DNA of 5,602 bases from Pseudomonadota bacterium (GTDB taxonomy: Bacteria; Pseudomonadota; Alphaproteobacteria; Azospirillales; Azospirillaceae), in NCBI GenBank assembly GCA_023413605.1, contig JAEZPL010000347.1, forward strand, positions 1-5,602, in the 5' to 3' direction. The translations under genes and the position numbers were made by a program. The notes beneath the pieces are model-generated. The model saw nothing but the letters and a program-made list of their open reading frames with translations, did no database searches and had not been told where the DNA came from. Below are positions 1-5,602 of this stretch, one piece after another (positions within the stretch are counted from its first letter, which is position 1; each line of letters opens with the position of its first letter).

Positions 1-2085
<2,085 letters not shown>

Positions 2086-2966
2086 CCGCCGCCTGATCGA
2101 GCGGCCACAGCAGGGGAAGCGCTGCCCTGCGGCGCCAGCCGCGAATGGTGCGGAAACGCCAGGACCGCTCCGCGCCGGGGGCGTGGCCGTGGGACCAGTC
2201 GATCTCCAACAGCCCTTGCAGGTGCAGCAGATCGCCGCTTGCGAAGTCGACGAACAGCAGGGCTCCCCGCGGATTGACCGCGAAGTTGCCCAGCGTGTTG
2301 AAATAGCGGTTTCCCGGATAGTCCGGTACGGTCAGCGTGTCGCCCTCCACCGTCACGAAGCCCGCTGCTCCGCCGCGGTGGGACACGTCGACCCCGCCGG
2401 GCGGCCCCTGGCCCGCATCGGCGCTGCTGGCGACAAAGAAGGTGTCGGCGCGCAGGACCGTGTTGCGGGCCTGCGGGTCCAGCCCGTCGAACCGCTCCAG
2501 GGGGCCGGGCTCCGTTGTGGAGGCAACCGGCCGGCGCGTGTGGATGTATTTCGGGCAGTTGCCGAAGCTCTGCCGCACGGTGACCGTCAGTCCGCCCCGA
2601 TCGGCGGCGGCGATCACGCCGTTCGCACGGTTGCGGCGGCGCGTTTCGAACTCCAGTCCCAGGGCGCCGATGGGACGGCCGGCGGTCAGCCAGGGCGTGA
2701 CGGGATCGGCCGGATCCAACCGCGTGTCGATGCGCAGGGTCGTCGGGTCCGGGCTCCGCACGAAGCCCGGCGCGCCGCTCAGCACGGCGAGCATCGGCCA
2801 ATCGCCGTCGTCGACGGTGGCGACGAACAGATGGGGCAATTGGGCGAAGAAGGTCCGGTGCTGGTCCGGCATGAAATCGCGGATCGGGACCATCCGCGGG
2901 GGGATTCCCGCGCGGGCCTGAACCTCAAGCTCGCCGGGATGGAAGGGGAACGGGTCGGGCATGGGA

Positions 2967-3587
2967 TCACGCCGGACGCGGCATTGACTGCGGCATCGGT
3001 TTGAAGCCTGGAAGCGCCTCCACCCGCGCCAGCCACGCCCGGATGGCGGGATAGGGGTCCAGCGCGATGCCACCCTCCGGCGCGTGCGCCACGTAGGAAC
3101 AGCAGGCGAGGTCGGCGAGCGTGGCATGATCCGCCGCCAGATAGGAGCGCTCCGCCAGATGCGACTCCATGAAGGCGAACAGGCGCTCGGCGATCGCCTT
3201 CGCCCGCACCGGGTCGCCGGGCATGTTCCACAAGGCCGCCGCGCGCGCCGTGGCCGGGCCGTGCATCACCTCGCCCGCCGCGATGGACAGCCAGCGCTGG
3301 ACCTGCGCCGCCGCCGCCGGCTCCTCCGGCAACCACGCGCTGCCGGGCGCGTAGCGCCGGACGAGATAGACCATGATGGCGTTGCTGTCGGCCAGGACGA
3401 GATCGCCATCCTGAAGGACGGGGATCTGGCCGAGCGGGTTGAGGGCGCGGAATTCCGGCGAACTGCGCACGCTCGCCGGGGCGGGCACGAAGCGGTAGGG
3501 CAGACCCAGCATGCGGAGCAGCAGCTCCACCCGGTGCGAGTGTCCGGACAGTTCCAGGCCATGCAGGACCAGATTGGACGGCGTCAT
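2967..3587 (-). CDS. Glutathione S-transferase family protein
   Basis: 206 residues, a normal length for a bacterial cytosolic GST. The N-terminal thioredoxin-like domain (about 5-80) carries LSGHSHRVELLLRMLG, with Ser14 in the position of the catalytic Ser/Cys/Tyr, the cis-Pro motif NPLGQIPVL at 50-58, and the glutathione gamma-Glu-binding ADSNAI at 66-71 (the family usually has E/D-S). The all-helical C-terminal domain (about 88-206) contains the N-capping-type motif ATLADLACCSY and a terminal YPAIRAWLARVEALPGF segment. It probably conjugates glutathione to, or reduces, an electrophilic or peroxidic compound; the substrate cannot be predicted. The ATG at 3587 was preferred to upstream in-frame starts because AGGGAGGT lies 5 nt before it and the GST fold begins there. 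It is the first gene of a two-gene operon with the PPOX-like gene and is transcribed divergently from a LysR regulator, its likely controller. Confidence 0.93.
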   Translation of the reverse strand: MTPSNLVLHGLELSGHSHRVELLLRMLGLPYRFVPAPASVRSSPEFRALNPLGQIPVLQDGDLVLADSNAIMVYLVRRYAPGSAWLPEEPAAAAQVQRWLSIAAGEVMHGPATARAAALWNMPGDPVRAKAIAERLFAFMESHLAERSYLAADHATLADLACCSYVAHAPEGGIALDPYPAIRAWLARVEALPGFKPMPQSMPRPA

Positions 3588-3592
3588 CGTGT

Positions 3593-3600
3593 ACCTCCCT
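3593..3600 (-). promoter_or_regulatory. Ribosome binding site of the GST gene
   Basis: On the minus strand this reads AGGGAGGT, close to the ideal anti-16S complement, 5 nt before the ATG at 3587. It decides the start against longer in-frame options extending to 3683, which would run across the divergent control region. Confidence 0.85.
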
Positions 3601-3626
3601 GTTGGTGTCGGTAGGCACAGTAACTC

Positions 3627-3643
3627 TTGCCCGATCGGTGCAA
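3627..3643. promoter_or_regulatory. Candidate LysR-regulator operator (17-bp inverted repeat)
   Basis: The sequence TTGC-N9-GCAA has complementary arms, and within it lies CCGATCGG (3631-3638), itself a palindrome centred within half a base of the outer arms. It sits near the middle of the divergent gap and overlaps the tentative -35 of the GST operon. It does not contain the canonical T-N11-A spacing, so assignment to the adjacent LysR protein rests on position and symmetry only. Confidence 0.4.
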
Positions 3644-3688
3644 AATCCGGCATCTGGAAAAGACAAAATTTCAGGATGCGCAAGAATC

Positions 3689-4624
3689 ATGGACCGCCTC
3701 GACGAGCTATCCATCCTTGTGGCCATTGTCGAAACCGGCAGCCTGAAGGCGGCCGGGCAACGCCTGCGGCTGTCGGCCCCAACGGTCACGCGCGCCCTGT
3801 CGGCGCTGGAGGAGCGGGTGGGCGCCCGCCTGATCCAGCGGACGACACGGCGCCTGTCCGCCACCGACGCGGGCCGGGAACTGGCGGAACGGGCGAAATG
3901 GATGCTCGCCGAGTATGAGGGGTGCATGGACGGCGCCTTCACCGGCCTCAAGGGCGGCCCCATCAGCGGCCCGTTGCGCGTGACCGCCCCGCTGGCCTTC
4001 GGCCGCCGCCACGTGACGCCGCTGGTCACCGAATTCCTCGCCCTGCACCCGAAGGTGCAGATGGACCTTCTCTTGAACGACCGCAACGTCGATCTGGTGG
4101 GCGAGAACATCCAACTGGCCGTAAGGATCGGCGAGTTGGCGGATTCCAGCCTGATCGCCCGGCGCGTCGGGGAGGTGCGGCGCGTGCTGGTCGCAACGCC
4201 GGGCTACCTGTCCCGGCGCGGTCCCCCGCAGGCCCCGGCCGACCTCGCCCGGCACGACATCATCCTGTCCACGGCGGCCAGCGACATCGCCGAATGGCGG
4301 TTCGAAAACGCCGGGCGCACCCAGGTTGTGCGCCTGACGCCGCGGCTGCGCATCAACGAGATGGAATCGGTCTTGCTGGCCGTACGATCCGGCCAAGGCA
4401 TTGCGCGGGCCCTGTCCTATCAGGTGGCCGACGATCTGGCGTCCGGCACCCTGGTCCGCCTTCTGTCCGACTTCGAGCCGGCGGCCTTCCCCGTCCAACT
4501 CGTCGTGCCCGGTGGACGCCACATGGGGCGGGCGGTCCGCACGCTTCTCGACCACATGGCGCACCGCCTCGGGCAGTTGGACGTGATCCGGCCGGATCCG
4601 GTATTCCTGAAGCGCCATTTTTAA
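3689..4624 (+). CDS. LysR-family transcriptional regulator
   Basis: 311 residues, typical for the family. The N-terminal winged helix-turn-helix (about 1-62) shows ELSILVAIVETGSLKAAGQ, then recognition-helix region SAPTVTRALSALEERVGARL and RTTRRLSATDAG. A linker helix follows, and from about residue 90 the periplasmic-binding-like effector domain begins (GPLRVTAPLAFGRRHVTPLV, later DLVGENIQLAVRIGELADSSL, ending around AAFPVQLVVPGGRHM). The overall pattern is that of the CrgA/AaeR-like LysR proteins common in proteobacteria. The ATG at 3689 was chosen because family homology starts immediately there; a TTG at 3602 is in frame but would add 29 unrelated residues inside the control region. The Shine-Dalgarno is weak (AGGA at 3673-3676, 12 nt upstream). 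It likely controls the divergent GST/PPOX operon; the effector is unknown. Confidence 0.93.
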   Translation: MDRLDELSILVAIVETGSLKAAGQRLRLSAPTVTRALSALEERVGARLIQRTTRRLSATDAGRELAERAKWMLAEYEGCMDGAFTGLKGGPISGPLRVTAPLAFGRRHVTPLVTEFLALHPKVQMDLLLNDRNVDLVGENIQLAVRIGELADSSLIARRVGEVRRVLVATPGYLSRRGPPQAPADLARHDIILSTAASDIAEWRFENAGRTQVVRLTPRLRINEMESVLLAVRSGQGIARALSYQVADDLASGTLVRLLSDFEPAAFPVQLVVPGGRHMGRAVRTLLDHMAHRLGQLDVIRPDPVFLKRHF

Positions 4625-4713
4625 GAGGCCGACGGGAATCGTGATGCCGGTGTGGAGCGGCTCACAGTCGGTTCGGGCGGTCTTGGGTAGGGTCTGGTCA
4701 TCGACAACGATTT

Positions 4714-4768
4714 GGTTGGGGGGCCGGAGCGGAACCCCAGCCCCACCAAGCCCCCAAGGAGGTCCCCC
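4714..4768 (+). promoter_or_regulatory. Structured leader of the small repeat protein
   Basis: Within the 144-bp gap after the LysR gene, two alternative hairpins can be drawn in the transcript. GGTTGGGG (4714-4721) can pair with CCCCAGCC (4735-4742), with one G-U pair. Alternatively GGGGGGCC (4718-4725) can pair with GGTCCCCC (4761-4768), which covers the end of the Shine-Dalgarno and the spacer up to the ATG. The two are mutually exclusive. This could tune translation, but runs of G and C form such pairs easily by chance. A weak promoter-like pair, TTGGGT (4683-4688) and AACGAT (4706-4711) with a 17-nt spacer, lies just upstream. Confidence 0.3.
4756..4763 (+). promoter_or_regulatory. Ribosome binding site of the small secreted repeat protein
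   Basis: AAGGAGGT is a full Shine-Dalgarno match, 5 nt before the ATG at 4769. It sets this start over an in-frame codon at 4712, and it implies strong translation. Confidence 0.9.
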
Positions 4769-5131
4769 ATGATCCGTCACTCGCTGCTCGCCGGTTTCGC
4801 CACCCTGGCCCTGCTGTCCGCCCCGGCCATGGCGCAGAACATCACCACGCTGAACAACACGGCGGCCGGCATCGGCAACGTCGCGCAGCAGAAGGCCTTC
4901 ACCATGCAGAAGGGCGGCGGCTTCCTCGGCGGCCAGAACGCGATCAACCTGAACAACACCGCCGCCGGCATCGGCAACCTTGCCCAGCAGAAGGCGATGG
5001 TCATCCAGAAGACCCCGCGGGTCGGCCCGCTGGGTGTCCCCGCCGGTGGCCCGAACATGTTCGACGCCAACAACCTCGCCGCCGGCGCCGGCAACCTCGC
5101 CCAGCAGAAGGCCTTCGGCCTCCAGAAGTAA
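4769..5131 (+). CDS. Small secreted protein with three curlin-like repeats
   Basis: 120 residues, function not established. The start follows a perfect Shine-Dalgarno. Residues 1-22 form a Sec signal peptide (positive MIRH, hydrophobic SLLAGFATLALLSAP, cleavage after AMA), giving a mature chain of about 98 residues without Cys, Trp or Tyr and rich in Asn, Gln, Ala and Gly. It consists almost wholly of three 24-residue repeats at 25-48, 58-81 and 97-120, separated by Gly/Pro-rich linkers of 9 and 15 residues. The repeat core NNTAAGIGNLAQQKA carries N-x4-G-x-G-N-x-A, the same spacing as in E. coli curli subunits (LNIYQYGGGNSA), but the curlin Ser and the two ladder Gln positions are not conserved. 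It is therefore best called curlin-like: possibly a cell-surface or matrix amyloid, otherwise an unknown exported repeat protein. No csgE/F/G-type export gene lies nearby. It appears to be monocistronic, with its own terminator. Confidence 0.85.
   Translation: MIRHSLLAGFATLALLSAPAMAQNITTLNNTAAGIGNVAQQKAFTMQKGGGFLGGQNAINLNNTAAGIGNLAQQKAMVIQKTPRVGPLGVPAGGPNMFDANNLAAGAGNLAQQKAFGLQK
4841..5128 (+). repeat. Three 72-nt coding repeats of the small secreted protein
   Basis: The units lie at 4841-4912, 4940-5011 and 5057-5128. They share a core from AACAAC through CAGCAGAAGGC. Differences between units fall largely at third codon positions (for example GCGGCC versus GCCGCC, GTCGCGCAG versus CTTGCCCAG), so the amino-acid pattern is kept while the DNA has drifted. 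That indicates old duplication under protein-level selection. The third unit is the most divergent (ANNLAAGAGN in place of LNNTAAGIGN). Confidence 0.9.
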
Positions 5132-5170
5132 GCCGCTCTCCTCCCCATCCCCTCCCCCGAAGCCATCATG

Positions 5171-5202
5171 GCCCCGACCGGATTTCTCCGGCCGGGGCTT
5201 TG
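5171..5202 (+). terminator. Rho-independent terminator after the small repeat protein
   Basis: GCCCCG-a-CCGG (5171-5181) pairs with CCGG-c-CGGGGC (5188-5198) around the 6-nt loop ATTTCT. This gives an 11-position stem with a single A/C mismatch, followed by a short TTT. It lies 40 nt past the stop codon. The T-run is short, so termination may be partial. Confidence 0.75.
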
Positions 5203-5249
5203 GTGTGCCAGGGTCCTCGCCCGGCATCGTCTCACTATGTGGTCATATA

Positions 5250-5261
5250 CAAATATATTTG
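5250..5261. promoter_or_regulatory. AT-rich perfect palindrome, candidate operator of the IclR gene
   Basis: CAAATATATTTG is a perfect 12-bp palindrome in a patch far more AT-rich than anything else in the window. It lies in a wider imperfect 22-bp inverted repeat (5242-5263, arms GTCA and TGAC, 8 of 11 positions matching). It overlaps the putative -35 of the downstream IclR gene, the position expected for autorepression. Binding by this IclR protein is inference. Confidence 0.45.
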
Positions 5262-5288
5262 ACACACCGGCGCGCCCGTCCCTAACGT
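5259..5288 (+). promoter_or_regulatory. Putative sigma-70-type promoter of the IclR gene
   Basis: TTGACA (5259-5264), a perfect -35 match, is followed after 18 nt by TAACGT (5283-5288), a moderate -10. Transcription would begin around 5294-5296, at or next to the ATG, leaving essentially no leader. Confidence 0.5.
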
Positions 5289-5295
5289 GCAGTTC

Positions 5296-5602
5296 ATGGG
5301 TGCACGAACGCAAAACGTCCGCCATGATGGAACCGCCGGGGACAAACCCAACCCTAAGGGCGCTCCTCAAGGTACTCCTCAGGGCGCGCCGGAAAAGCCG
5401 CAGGCCAGCGGCACGCAAACCCTCATGCGCGGGCTCACCCTGCTGGAATGCGTGGCCCAGGGCGTCGGCGACGTGAAAGGCATCGCCGCGCGGCTCGGCA
5501 CGCCGCGCAGCACCACCCACCGCGTGCTGAACAGCCTCGTGGCCGAAGGCTACCTGCACCATGTCCCCTACAAGGGCTATCTGCTGGGGCCGAAGCTGAT
5601 CG
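5296..5602 (+). CDS. IclR-family transcriptional regulator (N-terminal part, runs off window)
   Basis: The frame is open from a TGA at 5260-5262 to the window end; 102 residues are visible from ATG 5296. Residues 40-102 match the IclR N-terminal winged helix-turn-helix: TLMRGLTLLECVAQG (helix 1), DVKGIAARLGTPRSTTHRVL (helix-turn-helix), then NSLVAEGYLHH and a wing YKGYLLGPKLI. IclR proteins bind DNA as dimers or tetramers and respond to small carboxylic or aromatic ligands through a C-terminal GAF-like domain, which is not in the window. Residues 1-39 form an unusually long polar, Pro/Gly/Gln-rich extension (PKGAPQGTPQGAPEKP). No Shine-Dalgarno precedes ATG 5296; GTG 5287 is also in frame, while ATG 5425 would begin inside the first helix and fits less well. 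The ligand and target genes are unknown. Confidence 0.85.
   Translation, partial: MGARTQNVRHDGTAGDKPNPKGAPQGTPQGAPEKPQASGTQTLMRGLTLLECVAQGVGDVKGIAARLGTPRSTTHRVLNSLVAEGYLHHVPYKGYLLGPKLI

Larger units (their letters stand above)
3588..3688. promoter_or_regulatory. Divergent control region between the GST operon and the LysR gene
   Basis: This 101-bp gap separates two divergent starts and must hold both promoters. It is visibly more AT-rich than the flanking genes, especially 3641-3674. On the minus strand a tentative promoter for the GST operon is TTGCAC (3638-3643) with TACTGT (3617-3622), but the 15-nt spacer is short. No convincing sigma-70 pair was found for the LysR gene. LysR-type regulators classically bind such a shared region, repressing themselves and activating the divergent operon when an inducer is present; application here is inference from layout. 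Confidence 0.6.

Noticed and set aside
4585..4598. Perfect 14-bp palindrome GATCCGGCCGGATC near the end of the LysR gene
   Set aside because: It has no loop for a stable hairpin and is inside coding sequence built from common GC-rich codons. The TTTTT at the stop lies too far away to make it a convincing terminator.
3707..5227. 506-codon minus-strand frame opposite the LysR and small secreted genes
   Set aside because: It runs across two plus-strand genes with clear evidence, a control region and a terminator. It has no domain-like sequence.
5168..5476. 102-codon plus-strand frame across the terminator and IclR start
   Set aside because: It begins inside the terminator stem and overlaps the IclR helix-turn-helix in another frame. 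The protein shows no recognisable features.

Overview
The window is about 5.6 kb of GC-rich DNA with dense coding and a strong third-position G/C bias. Together with the gene types (a response regulator-PAS-GGDEF-EAL protein, a LysR/GST cluster, an IclR regulator), this suggests a free-living or plant-associated alphaproteobacterium of the Azospirillum/Rhodospirillales type. That placement is an inference from style and not a database result. No rRNA, tRNA, CRISPR array or insertion sequence is visible.

Layout. (1) Positions 1-2085 (+) hold the C-terminal bulk of a c-di-GMP signalling protein (REC, coiled coil, PAS, GGDEF, EAL). Its first residues lie outside the window. (2) Positions 2039-2962 and 2967-3587, both on the minus strand, form a two-gene operon. 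A glutathione S-transferase-like protein comes first, then a pyridoxamine-5'-phosphate-oxidase-like FMN split-barrel protein, separated by only 4 nt. The second gene runs tail to tail into the c-di-GMP gene and overlaps its end by 47 bp. (3) A LysR-type regulator (3689-4624, +) is divergent from this operon. The 101-bp shared control region carries a 17-bp inverted repeat, so the LysR protein probably controls the GST operon. (4) A small secreted protein (4769-5131, +) has a clear signal peptide and three 24-residue repeats whose N-x4-G-x-G-N-x-A core matches the spacing of curlin (CsgA/CsgB) repeats. It has a perfect Shine-Dalgarno, a structured leader and an intrinsic terminator, so it looks like a single-gene transcription unit. 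(5) From 5296 (+) an IclR-family regulator begins and runs off the window. An unusually AT-rich promoter with a perfect 12-bp palindrome lies just upstream.

Functionally there are three unrelated modules: second-messenger turnover, a regulated thiol/flavin redox or detoxification pair, and a secreted repeat protein that may be surface- or matrix-associated. The repeat protein is the least conventional item. A link between it and the c-di-GMP enzyme (both could bear on biofilm) is only suggestive, because they are not in one operon.
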